Below, one piece after another: positions 17,545 through 25,667 of a DNA stretch of 64,000 nucleotides. This DNA is from Candidatus Methylophosphatis haderslevensis (GTDB lineage: Bacteria > Pseudomonadota > Gammaproteobacteria > Burkholderiales > Rhodocyclaceae), in the NCBI GenBank assembly GCA_016711925.1, contig JADJSA010000012.1, positions 1 to 64,000 on the forward strand, in the 5' to 3' direction. How positions within the stretch are numbered: the first letter of the stretch is position 1; each line of letters starts with the position of its first letter. The notes beneath the pieces are model-generated. The model worked only from the letters and a program-made list of their open reading frames with translations. It had not been told where the DNA came from and ran no database searches. Both the position numbers and the translations under genes were made by a program.

Positions 17545-19039
17545 ATGAAGCAATTGGGAAGAGTTCGACGCTTGTATTACCGTGATGGTCTGTCGTTATC
17601 GGAGATAGAGAGACGTACGGGCCTCACGCGCAAGACTGTGAGGGGCTGGCTGAAGGCGGCGGAAGGGACGGAACCGGTGTATCGACGGCGCCCCGCCGAG
17701 GACACCAAGATTGCGCCCTTCGCGGAGCATCTGACCAAAGCCCTGGAGATTGATGGGCGCCGCCCCAAGCGCGACCGGCGCACCGCGCTGAAACTGTTTC
17801 GCGAGATTCAGACTGCCGGCTTTGACGGCGACTACTGCCGGGTCACCGAGTTTGTTCGGCGCTGGCGCGAGGCCGGTGGGCAGGCGCTGGCCAAAGCCTA
17901 TGTTCCGCTGAGATTCGAACTGGGCGAAGCGTTTCAGTTCGACTGGAGCGAAGAACGGCTGGTAATCGGCGGCGTCTGGCGCAAGATTCTGGCCTCTCAC
18001 CTGAAACTCTGTGCCAGCCGGGCTTTCGTCGTACAGGCGTACCCGACGCAGAGCCATGAGATGCTGTTCGATGCGCATACGCGGGCCTTCACCACGCTGG
18101 GCGGCATACCGCGTCGTGGCATCTACGACAACATGAAGACCGCCGTCGACAAGGTCAAGAAGGGCAAGGGGCGAATCGTCAATACGCGCTTTGCCGCCAT
18201 GGCCTCGCACTACCTGTTCGATGCCGACTTCTGCAATGTTGCCAGCGGATGGGAGAAAGGCGTCGTCGAGAAGAACGTGCAGGACAGCCGGCGGCGTATT
18301 TGGCAGGAGGCTGCTCAGGAACGATTTGGCTGCTTTGCCGAACTCAATGTCTGGCTGCTGGCGCGCTGTCGGGCACTGTGGCAGGAACTGCGCCACACGG
18401 AGTACGAGAACCTGAGCATTGCCGAAATGCTCGAACACGAACAGCCCAGTCTGATGCCGATGGTCACGCCCTTCGACGGTTACGTGGAAACCTTGGGCAA
18501 GGTCCCAGCACATGCTTGGTCATCGAGGATCGCAATCGTTACTCGGCACCGTGCGAACTGGTCGGGCAGATGGTCAGCATTCGGATCTACCCGGAGCGCA
18601 TCGAACTGGTTGCCCACGATGCCGTGGTGGCCAGCCATGTGCGTTGCTTCGAGCGCAACCAGATCCGCTACGACTGGCAGCACTACATCCCGCTGATCGA
18701 GAGGAAACCTGGAGCACTTCGAAATGGCGCGCCGTTTGCCGACATGCCCGAGCCACTGCTGCGCCTGCGCGGCTTGTTGCTCAAGCGCGAAGGCGGCGAC
18801 CGCGTCATGGCGAAGGTGCTGGCCGCGGTACCCAAGTCCGGGCTTGAGGCCGTGCTGGTCGCCGTGGAACTGGTGCTGGAGTCGGGAAACCCGAGTGCCG
18901 AGCATGTCGAGAATGTGCTCAATCGGCTCAAGGCGGCAGCCCCGCCCGAGTGCGTGGAGACCAGTCTGAGGTTGCCGAGGCGCCGATTGCCGATACCGGG
19001 CGCTATGACCGCCTGCGCGGGGAGATGAGCCATGCGTGA
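17545..19039 (+). pseudogene. istA: IS21-family transposase IstA (two frameshifts)
   Basis: The first frame runs to about 18505 and carries the N-terminal HTH (SLSEIERRTGLTRKTVRGWL) and the DDE core (FQFDWSEERLVIGG, IYDNMKTAVDKV). It then drops one base (near GGTCCCAGCAC) and continues as STCLVIEDRNRYSAPCEL. A second one-base loss near 18971 restores the normal ending DTGRYDRLRGEMSHA, whose stop overlaps the istB start as usual. Reconstructed length is ~498 aa, the family norm. AAGGAG 9 bases upstream supports ATG 17545. Both changes are single-base losses, so sequencing error is possible. Confidence 0.85.
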
Positions 19040-19834
19040 TGTCGCTGCGCAACTCAAGGCATTGCGCCTGTATGGGATGGCCGGCGCATGGGAGGAACTC
19101 GTTGCTCAGGGCAACTCGGCAGGGCTTCAGTCCGCCCGTTGGCTAATCGAGCATCTACTGGACACCGAGCACGCGGATCGGGCCATACGCTCGATCAGTT
19201 ACCAGTTGCACACCGCCAAGTTTCCGGTGCATCGCGATCTCGCCGGATTCGAATTCGAGCAGTCGAAGGTGGATCGTGGCCTGATCACGGAGCTGTCCGG
19301 CTCTCCTTCGCGGAGGCAGCCCACAACGTCGTGTTCATCGGTGGGACCGGAACGGGCAAGACGCATCTGGCCACAGCGCTTGGCATCTCCGGCATCACCG
19401 GCCACGGCAAGCGGGTGCGCTTCTACTCGACGGTCGATCTGGTGGAACCTACTGGAGCAAGAAAGGCGGCCGGCAAAGCCGGGAAACTGGCCTTTGCCCT
19501 GTTGCGCATGGACCTGGTGATTCTGGACGAACTGGGCTATCTGCCCTTCAGTCAGGCCGGCGGCGCCTTGCTGTTCCACCTGCTGTCCAAGCTCTATGAG
19601 CACACCAGCGTGATGATCACGACGAACCTGACCTTCGGCGAGTGGGCCAGCGTGTTTGGCGACGCAAAGATGACGACGGCGCTGCTGGACCGCCTGACGC
19701 ATCACTGTCATATCGTGGAGACAGGCAATGAGTCCTACCGGTTTCGCCATAGCAGCGCGACGGCAAAGTCGCGCATCAAGGCCAGAGAGCAGAGCAAGCG
19801 CCCCAGACCAACCACCGAGGAGACGCCCATTTGA
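19032..19834 (+). pseudogene. istB: IS21-family helper ATPase IstB (three indels)
   Basis: An AAA+ DnaA/DnaC-like helper that loads IstA on target DNA. The N-terminus is MRDVAAQLKALRLYGMAGAW. After a one-base loss near 19298 the frame changes and shows Walker A GGTGTGKTHLATAL, Walker B LVILDELGYLPFSQAGG and TTNLTFGEWASVFGDAKMTT. Between about 19442 and 19463 an extra G and a missing A garble the usual VDLVNLLEQEKAAGKAG segment and then restore frame. Reconstructed length is ~267 aa. The pattern of compensating homopolymer indels is discussed in the findings. Confidence 0.85.
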
Positions 19835-20056
19835 GTCGCGGCCGCGCGAAATCCGCTCCGGGCTACGCCCTACGCGGCTTCCCCGCGCAACCGAGGACCT
19901 TCTGATTACGTCACAAGAAGACAACCGCAATGATTGAGGTGCCCCACACCTTGTGAATACGCTAAACTTATCCACAGATCGCCCTATGATGGGCAGCTAA
20001 AGCCCCTGGGTAAAATTCAACGCGCACCCCTGGGTATTATTAAACGCGCGCCGACA

Positions 20057-20277
20057 GTCTGAAGCTTGCATTGCCGTTGTGGAAGTGTCGCGAGCTTGCT
20101 ACCCAGTTCTGCGCCCACACGAAGGGGCGGGAGATCCCACTTGCTCCCGTATGTGTCGGGCTGCGCCGACTTGCTGGATTGAGGGCCGCCGATCAGCAAG
20201 ATCAACTTGCTCTGCAATTCGCACATCTCGTCGACTAGTCGTTCGAGCTTGTCGTTCACCTGAGGGGCCACCATCAA
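20057..20277 (-). pseudogene. brxF: BREX P-loop protein BrxF, 3'-truncated by the IS
   Basis: About 73 residues remain before the IS21 right end. They read ERLVDEMCELQSKLILLIGG, a Walker-A-like GGPQSSKS, and VGAELGSKLATLPQRQ, the beginning of BrxF-type P-loop proteins of type 3 BREX (usually ~150 aa). The Walker A has Ser where Gly is usual before Lys. The start overlaps the brxR stop (ATGA), giving a brxR-brxF operon. The rest of brxF and any brxC, pglX, brxH, pglZ or brxA downstream are absent: the IS and then tRNA-Ala follow. Family assignment is from memory of the motifs. Confidence 0.6.
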
Positions 20278-21188
20278 TCGACCTCCGCTTCGAGTCGCTG
20301 CTGGTCAGGGGACCTGTACCCTGGGGCCAGGATCGCGTTCTTGACGCCATACATGGCGAGGTGATCCCTAAGCCAGAGGCGGTATTCCGGTCCCCGCAGG
20401 CTGTGGTCCGGGGAACAGTCCACGCTCCACTTGCGCAGGATGTAGCCAGCAACGGCAGCACGCAGCTTCAGCCGCAGTGCGCCGTCCCCCATGCGGTAGT
20501 CCATCTCGGTGATCTCAGGCCGAGGTTGGTCCGGGTGCGGCACCAGGTCCAGTTCGACGATTCGGTTCCACTGAATGTCTTGGTCGTTGGACTCATGATG
20601 GGAGACGGGAGAGACACGCAGTACCTGGGGGTTCTTGATCCGGGTGATGACGAAGTCTCGGAACTCCTGAGACTTGCGGTCGAACGCCCTGACATGCCAT
20701 CGGAGCCCGTTGTCGATCAGTGCGAACGGGACGATCTCCCGCTCTGTGCGGCCGCTGGAAATCGAGTGGTACTCGATCGCCAGGGGGCACTCCTGATGGA
20801 TCGCCCGGGTGACGGCCGCCAGAACATCAAGGTCGGGATGGGTCAGGCGGGAGGGAGTTTCACTCGCCACCCACGCCCGTAGGCGTATCGGTTCGCCGTC
20901 CCCGAAGCCTTGCGTCAGCCATGACAGAACGCGCTCACGCGGGAAGTCGAACAACGGCCGGAAATCCGCCCCCAGCACGTAAGACTTTGCCTTGGGGTCG
21001 TAGTCGATGTTCCCAGAGGAAAGATCCTTGTAGACGGCGAGATCCCGCGTCGCGGCGGCAGACTGGATGCCGAACCGGGAGACCAGGTCCTGTCGTCGGA
21101 TCTCTCCGATGAAGCGCACGCGCAACTCCACAAACGCGAGGCGATCGCGCTGTGGTTGGGTCAGTTCAGCAAGCTGTTCGGTTGGCAT
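20274..21188 (-). CDS. brxR: WYL-domain transcriptional regulator, BrxR-like
   Basis: 304 aa. The N-terminal winged HTH (QDLVSRFGIQSAAATRDLAV) is followed by a WYL domain (CPLAIEYHSISSGRTEREIV, then IDNGLRWHVRAFDRKSQEFR) and a C-terminal WCX-like part. This domain order is that of BrxR, the autoregulator placed first in many BREX loci; it binds inverted repeats and may sense nucleotides or oligonucleotides. The downstream gene is a BrxF fragment, which supports the assignment. ATG 21188 lies 51 bases from a good -10. Upstream, the promoter overlaps that of a divergent operon it probably controls. Confidence 0.75.
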   Translation of the reverse strand: MPTEQLAELTQPQRDRLAFVELRVRFIGEIRRQDLVSRFGIQSAAATRDLAVYKDLSSGNIDYDPKAKSYVLGADFRPLFDFPRERVLSWLTQGFGDGEPIRLRAWVASETPSRLTHPDLDVLAAVTRAIHQECPLAIEYHSISSGRTEREIVPFALIDNGLRWHVRAFDRKSQEFRDFVITRIKNPQVLRVSPVSHHESNDQDIQWNRIVELDLVPHPDQPRPEITEMDYRMGDGALRLKLRAAVAGYILRKWSVDCSPDHSLRGPEYRLWLRDHLAMYGVKNAILAPGYRSPDQQRLEAEVD

Positions 21189-21230
21189 CCTGTGCGGCTC
21201 ACGCGGTATTGGTAGCACTTGTGCGCATTG

Positions 21231-21260
21231 TTGCAGAAAGTATATAAGCTGTTCTAGAAT
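21231..21260 (+). promoter_or_regulatory. Promoter of the operon divergent from brxR
   Basis: TTGCAG, an 18-bp spacer and TAGAAT on the plus strand. The -10 lies within the 8-bp palindrome TTCTAGAA (21252-21259), a candidate regulator half-site pair. The predicted leader is ~100 nt. Confidence 0.5.
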
Positions 21261-21267
21261 GTGTCTA
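21239..21267 (-). promoter_or_regulatory. brxR promoter
   Basis: On the minus strand TAGACA, a 17-bp spacer and TATACT. It overlaps the plus-strand promoter almost completely, so one bound repressor could silence both directions. GCACTTGTGC (21215-21224) is an extra inverted repeat between this promoter and the brxR start. Confidence 0.55.
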
Positions 21268-21365
21268 TCAACTCATAACAATGTCCGTATCCGTCGCCTA
21301 AAGATTCGACGTGCCTTGTCCCCAAGGGCACGCATCGGCAGGAAGCGAATCAGTGAGGGTCCTTT

Positions 21366-23030
21366 GTGAAAACCGAGCCAATTGCACCTCAGATGCCCTT
21401 TGTCTGGCCCGAGCCCCGTGTCAGCGCTGGCGCAGCCCGGTACGCATCCGAGCTGCCCTTTGAGAGTGCAGTTCGGTCGGCGGTCACGGTCTTTGGTGTC
21501 GTCTCGGCCGTCGACAGTCGGGCGATCAACTGGATGGAGGGCTTTCTGGCCGACCAAGTGGACTCGCGGCTGCGTGTGGTCGTCAGCGTCCACCCCACCT
21601 GCAGAACGTCTGAGTCAGACCTCCACGAAGTTCTACGCCTGGTGGAGCGGCACGGCGATCGGGCCGCGTTCAGGCTGTATCCGGAGAATTCGCTGGAGGA
21701 TCGTTCGTCGAACCTGCTCTGCCTTTGTGGCGCCGACGGCAATCTGGCCATTTCGATCGGTCCCACGGAGAACCTTGGGTACGCACCGACTTCTGCATCG
21801 CACGCCAATGTGGCGATGCAGGTGACCGCCGGTTCGTTCGAAGCGTGCCGCAAATGGTTTGATTACCTCTGGGGTGTCGCCGGTCCCCTGCGGCCAGAGA
21901 TCGCAGCGTCGATGCCCAGGCTGGTGCTGCCAGAAGGTGACATTGAGGCCTCACGGCTGTGGGATGCGTTCCGAACCCGTTGCCTCGACCAAGGTGCGGT
22001 GGAGCAGGCGCAGATCCGTGTCGAGGTGGACCCGGAATCCGGCGACGTTGTCCTGGTCGACGAACACGGCGAGCCAGTTGCCTCGCCAACCGAAGAGATC
22101 GGGGTCCCTAAGCTCGACCACCTCGCGGAAGGGGTGGCGCGGGTGTTCGACCTTGGCGCGTTGGTATCAATCGACAAGCTGAGCCGCATCCCTCCGCTGG
22201 AAGCCCCGGTGAAGCCGGAATGGTTTGGCGTCGACTCGTTCCGGCAGACAGGCATGGTCCGCGCGCAGACATCCATCAAGGTCGCTCCCTTCGATGAGTC
22301 AACGCTCAAGAAGATCGATCGTCTGCGCCGGGTGTCCGGAGAGTTGCTGCCTCGATATTCGTTCGCCCTGGCCGATGGCGTGCGATGGATTCCTCGGCAA
22401 GCCATTCCCCTGTTTGAGGCTGCCCTGACTGCGGCGAACGAGGACGCCAAGAAGCTCCTGGGCGCAACCGTTGGCGAAAGCGTCGAGGACTTCCTGGTCT
22501 CGCAGCGCGACCGGATTCGGGCGGACGCACAACGCATGTACGAGGCCTACCACCCGGGCGGCAAGATCCCGGAAAGCGCGGTCGGCAACATCATTGACGA
22601 ACTCAAGGTCCGCCTCGACAAGACGAAGGCCGACAAGATCATCCCCCGGGTCGCTTATTCCCCGGTCGCCTTCAACCCGAGCCAGTCCTCCGAGTGGTCG
22701 TCGCCATGGGGCCAGGCATTCGCGCTGCTGAAGGGCATCGCTGAGTTTCCTCGCCAGGCCATGACTGACCGATTCTTCTGGCAAGGCATCAGGACCGATG
22801 AAGACGCACTGATCAAGGCCATGGACGTGGCGGGCGACCACCTCGTCAAGGAGTACGGCGGGCGCAAAGCGAAGCAGCAGGCGGAAACCGAACTGGACCT
22901 GATCAAGCAGTTGGAGGATGCGTCAGGCGACGCGCAGGCCAAGTGCAGCGCCTTGTGGGTTCTGATCACGACCGGCAAGGGTGACGAGGCAGTTGCGCTG
23001 ATCGATGCCGATGCGCCGCGAGGGCAATAG
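21366..23030 (+). CDS. Protein of unknown function, divergent from brxR (554 aa)
   Basis: It starts at GTG with GAGGG upstream. The N-terminal ~180 residues have the alternating strand/helix pattern and closing segments (LCLCGADGNLAISIGPTENL, then FEACRKWFDYLWG) that recall degenerate phospholipase-D-like domains, but no HxK motif is present, so this is only a shape resemblance. Residues ~200-330 are acidic/mixed. The C-terminal half is helical and charged (AAFDRLL-like helices are absent; FLVSQRDRIRADAQRMYEAY is typical). There is no signal peptide or membrane helix. It shares its control region with brxR and is followed 21 bp later by an alarmone-hydrolase-like gene. It is a candidate accessory defence protein; function unknown. 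Confidence 0.6.
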   Translation: MKTEPIAPQMPFVWPEPRVSAGAARYASELPFESAVRSAVTVFGVVSAVDSRAINWMEGFLADQVDSRLRVVVSVHPTCRTSESDLHEVLRLVERHGDRAAFRLYPENSLEDRSSNLLCLCGADGNLAISIGPTENLGYAPTSASHANVAMQVTAGSFEACRKWFDYLWGVAGPLRPEIAASMPRLVLPEGDIEASRLWDAFRTRCLDQGAVEQAQIRVEVDPESGDVVLVDEHGEPVASPTEEIGVPKLDHLAEGVARVFDLGALVSIDKLSRIPPLEAPVKPEWFGVDSFRQTGMVRAQTSIKVAPFDESTLKKIDRLRRVSGELLPRYSFALADGVRWIPRQAIPLFEAALTAANEDAKKLLGATVGESVEDFLVSQRDRIRADAQRMYEAYHPGGKIPESAVGNIIDELKVRLDKTKADKIIPRVAYSPVAFNPSQSSEWSSPWGQAFALLKGIAEFPRQAMTDRFFWQGIRTDEDALIKAMDVAGDHLVKEYGGRKAKQQAETELDLIKQLEDASGDAQAKCSALWVLITTGKGDEAVALIDADAPRGQ

Positions 23031-23051
23031 ATCCAGGAAAGGGACAGACAG

Positions 23052-23600
23052 ATGAACCATGACTCCGCCCCCCTCAGTGTGTTCGTGAAGGCCGTGGCCT
23101 TCGCGGCTGACAAGCACCGAAATCAGCGCCGCAAGGATGCGGACGCGTCGCCCTACATCAATCATCCGATCGCGCTGGCCAACGTGCTGGCGAACGAGGG
23201 CGGCGTCACCGATGTGGCGGTCCTCTGCGCGGCGGTCCTGCACGACACGATCGAGGACACCGAGACGACATCGGAAGAGCTAACTGCGATCTTCGGGTCA
23301 CAGATCACGGCGATTGTTCTGGATGTGACCGACGACAAGTCGTTGGACAAGAACGTGCGCAAACAGCACCAGATCGAACACGCCCCGCACATCTCGAAGG
23401 AAGCGAAGCTTGTGAAGCTGGCGGACAAGATCTGCAATCTGCAGGACATCCTGGCGTCACCACCTGCCGACTGGTCGTCAGAACGCAAACAAGGCTACTT
23501 CGACTGGGCAGCCAAGGTCGTCGCCGGAGTACGCGGCGTCCACCCTGAACTTGAAGCAGCGTTCGATCGCCTTCTCTCTCGCCATGCCGAACTTCGCTGA
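23052..23600 (+). CDS. HD-domain (p)ppGpp hydrolase-like protein (MESH1/SAH type)
   Basis: A 182-aa single-domain protein with the RelA/SpoT hydrolase motifs in order: YINHPIALANVLAN (metal His), VLHDTIEDTETT (HDxxED) and KLVKLADKICNLQDI. This is the layout of small alarmone hydrolases (MESH1), which remove the 3' diphosphate of (p)ppGpp or, in animals, dephosphorylate NADPH. There is no synthetase domain. GAAAGGGA precedes the ATG. It sits between two uncharacterised genes in the operon opposite brxR, suggesting a nucleotide-signal-related role in the island; this last point is inference. Confidence 0.8.
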   Translation: MNHDSAPLSVFVKAVAFAADKHRNQRRKDADASPYINHPIALANVLANEGGVTDVAVLCAAVLHDTIEDTETTSEELTAIFGSQITAIVLDVTDDKSLDKNVRKQHQIEHAPHISKEAKLVKLADKICNLQDILASPPADWSSERKQGYFDWAAKVVAGVRGVHPELEAAFDRLLSRHAELR

Positions 23601-23976
23601 CGTCCATCTCAAGCCAGAAGTGCTGGCGCGATACGGTTTGCCGGACATCGCCTATCCGATTGCCAGCGCTGACCTGAAGTCAGCACTGGATGCAGGGGGA
23701 GAGCTGCCGCTGGCGGTGATGCTGCATGGCCTGCAGGTGACCACGCGCGACGGCAGCACCGACTGGAAGCGCTACGAGCCAGCGATGAGTAGGCTGGCCG
23801 AGCTACTGGCGCCCGACGATGGACGGGACGTGATTTCAGCCGCCGGTGACCACTGGTGGGTTGAAGTCGGGCCGGTGGATCTCGGCGACAAGCTGGTCAC
23901 AGTGCAGCGTGGTGACGATCTGATCGCTGCGATCGCCCCAAGGGACGACGGTCGGCTACGCGTGCCTGATCGGTAG
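23584..23976 (+). CDS. Small protein of unknown function (130 aa)
   Basis: It starts inside the 3' end of the HD gene (17-bp overlap), implying coupled translation. It is rich in Asp/Leu with no membrane segment; visible stretches are LPLAVMLHGLQVTTRDG and ISAAGDHWWVEVGPVDLG. No family is recognised. As last gene of the three-gene operon it may be a partner or immunity-type protein for the two preceding products, but nothing in its sequence proves that. Confidence 0.6.
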   Translation: MPNFADVHLKPEVLARYGLPDIAYPIASADLKSALDAGGELPLAVMLHGLQVTTRDGSTDWKRYEPAMSRLAELLAPDDGRDVISAAGDHWWVEVGPVDLGDKLVTVQRGDDLIAAIAPRDDGRLRVPDR

Positions 23977-24018
23977 ATCGTATCCAACGACAGTGCGCCC
24001 ATCGGCGCTGTTCCTATT

Positions 24019-24060
24019 CATCGGTTGTTATTGACATTTACCGATGTTATGGAACAATAT
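24019..24060 (+). promoter_or_regulatory. abiE promoter with inverted-repeat operator
   Basis: TTGACA (24031-24036), an 18-bp spacer and CAATAT (24055-24060). A perfect 7-bp inverted repeat, CATCGGT (24019-24025) and ACCGATG (24040-24046), brackets the -35. This fits negative autoregulation by AbiEi, which binds inverted repeats in its own promoter. The likely start point is within a few bases of the ATG at 24069, so the message may be leaderless. Confidence 0.6.
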
Positions 24061-24068
24061 GCCGGATC

Positions 24069-24668
24069 ATGGACACGACCGTCGATAAGCTGCTGGAGCT
24101 CGTGCGCACGCGGGGACTGCTGCGCCCGCACGATCTGGCCCCACTGGGCATCCCACGGGTGGCCCTGACGCGGGCCGTTCGGCGCGGGCAACTGGAGCGC
24201 GTCGGGCGCGGCCTGTACGGCCTCGTGGCGCGTCCGGTGTCGGCCCACGGCACGCTGGCCGAAGTCGCGCGCCGCGTGCCCAAGGGCGTGGTCTGCCTGC
24301 TGTCGGCGCTGCGCGTCCACGACCTGACAACCCAGGCCCCGTTCGAGGTGTGGCTGGCCATAGACAACAAGGCCGCTGCCCCGAAGCTGGACTACCCGCC
24401 GCTACGTCTCGTGCGCTTCTCCGGCGCGGCGCTGAGCGAGGGCGTCGAGGAACACGTCGTCGATGGTGTGACCGTCCACGTGACCAGCGTCGCCAAGACC
24501 GTGGCCGACTGCTTCAAGTACCGCAACAAGATCGGCATCGACGTGGCGCTGGAATCGCTGCGCGAGGCGTGGAACGCCAAGCGCATGACCAGCGACGAGA
24601 TCTGGCACTACGCCAAGATCGACCGCGTCGCCAACGTGATGCGCCCTTACCTGGAGAGCCTGGCATGA
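24069..24668 (+). CDS. abiEi: AbiEi-type antitoxin / transcriptional repressor
   Basis: 199 aa. The N-terminal winged HTH with RGLLRPHDLAPLGIPRVALT and LERVGRGLYGL is the AbiEi_4 signature. The C-terminal part contains VTVHVTSVAKTVADCFKYRN and the usual VALESLREAW helix. It is the antitoxin and autorepressor of type IV AbiE systems, which cause abortive infection or plasmid stabilisation. Its stop overlaps the toxin start (ATGA). There is no obvious Shine-Dalgarno. No neighbouring mobility gene other than the HTH protein downstream is seen. Confidence 0.88.
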   Translation: MDTTVDKLLELVRTRGLLRPHDLAPLGIPRVALTRAVRRGQLERVGRGLYGLVARPVSAHGTLAEVARRVPKGVVCLLSALRVHDLTTQAPFEVWLAIDNKAAAPKLDYPPLRLVRFSGAALSEGVEEHVVDGVTVHVTSVAKTVADCFKYRNKIGIDVALESLREAWNAKRMTSDEIWHYAKIDRVANVMRPYLESLA

Positions 24669-25588
24669 ACGAACCTGACAAGAGCAGGCGCAATCTCGCC
24701 GCGTCGGTTCGCTCCCGGCTGCTCAACAAGGCCCGGGCCGAAAAACTCGACTTCAACCTGCTGCTGACCCGCTACGCGCTGGAGCGCGTCCTGTACCGCC
24801 TGAGCGTATCGGAGCAGCACGGTCAATTCTTGCTAAAAGGTGCGTTGCTGTTCGACATCTGGTTCGACGTACCGCATCGCCCGACGCACGATGCCGACCT
24901 GCTGGGCTTTGGCTCCACCGAAATCCCGCATCTGGAAAACCTATTCCGCCAGATCAGCCAGATCGCCTGCGATGACGGCATCGTCTTTCAGGCCGACAGC
25001 GTGAAGGCCGCCGAAATCCGCAAGGAGGCCAACTACGCGGGCGTCCGCGTGACGATGATCGGCCTGCTCGATGGCGCGCGCTGCCCGGTGCAGATCGACA
25101 TCGGCTTCGGCGACGCCGTGACGCCCGGCCCGGACAACGTGCAGTACCCGGTCATCCTCGACGGCATGCCCCAGCCGCAACTGCGGGTCTATCCCCGCTA
25201 CACCGTGGTCGCCGAAAAGCTGGAAGCGATGGTCAAGCTCGGCATGCTCAACAGCCGGATGAAGGACTACTTCGACCTCAGGGTTCTCGCCGGACATTCC
25301 GACTTCGACGGCGCGGTGCTGGCCACGGCCATTCGCACCACGTTCGAGCGCAGGGGTACGGCCATCCCGCCCGACGCACCGCTGGGCCTCACCGATGAGT
25401 TCGCCCTGGACGAGCAGAAGACAAAGCAGTGGCAGGCGTTCCTGCGCAAGAACACCTTGGAGCCGATGCCGCTGACGACGGTGATCGAGGCGCTGCGCGA
25501 ATTCGTGCTGCCCGTGCTGGCCGCGCTCGCGGCAGGCGAAGGTTTCGACCGCCAGTGGCGCGCGGGCGCGGGATGGGATGCGGCCTGA
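24665..25588 (+). CDS. abiEii: AbiEii-type nucleotidyltransferase toxin
   Basis: A 307-aa DNA-polymerase-beta-like nucleotidyltransferase. The core is FLLKGALLFDIWFDVPHRPT with HDADLLGFG (the GG/GA...T.D.D active site), followed by RCPVQIDIGFGDAV and YTVVAEKLEAMVKLGML, with DYFDLRVLA typical of the AbiEii/AbiGii group. Members transfer nucleotides to tRNA or other targets and are bacteriostatic until countered by AbiEi. ATG 24665 is used because it overlaps the antitoxin stop. The frame is open upstream but lies in abiEi. The active-site residues appear intact. Confidence 0.88.
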   Translation: MNEPDKSRRNLAASVRSRLLNKARAEKLDFNLLLTRYALERVLYRLSVSEQHGQFLLKGALLFDIWFDVPHRPTHDADLLGFGSTEIPHLENLFRQISQIACDDGIVFQADSVKAAEIRKEANYAGVRVTMIGLLDGARCPVQIDIGFGDAVTPGPDNVQYPVILDGMPQPQLRVYPRYTVVAEKLEAMVKLGMLNSRMKDYFDLRVLAGHSDFDGAVLATAIRTTFERRGTAIPPDAPLGLTDEFALDEQKTKQWQAFLRKNTLEPMPLTTVIEALREFVLPVLAALAAGEGFDRQWRAGAGWDAA

Positions 25589-25667
25589 CGTCAAGCCGGC
25601 GTGCCAGTTTGATTCCGCGTTTGGGGATCGAACCGCAGACCATCGCGGCCCAGCGCCGGTGCCAAAC

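Larger units (their letters stand above)
17420..20056 (+). mobile_element. IS21-family insertion sequence (2637 bp)
   Basis: It contains overlapping istA and istB. The ends are imperfect inverted repeats beginning TGT: left TGTTGGCGCGTGTTGAC, right (complement) TGTCGGCGCGCGTTTAA. A second internal inverted motif occurs at both ends (GTGCGCGTTGGAAATTACCC on the left, the near-identical GTGCGCGTTGAATTTTACCC on the right, complement), matching the multiple terminal repeats of IS21 elements. No 4-8 bp target duplication is visible: GCCCCCAG precedes it and GTCTGAAG follows. Its right end sits inside a truncated brxF. Confidence 0.9.

Noticed and set aside
21366..21900. Calling the 554-aa protein a PLD nuclease
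   Set aside because: No HxK(x4)D motif can be found; only the general outline is similar.
24350..24664. N-terminal extension of AbiEii
   Set aside because: Lies inside abiEi in another frame; Gln/Arg-rich; the ATG at 24665 matches the family start.
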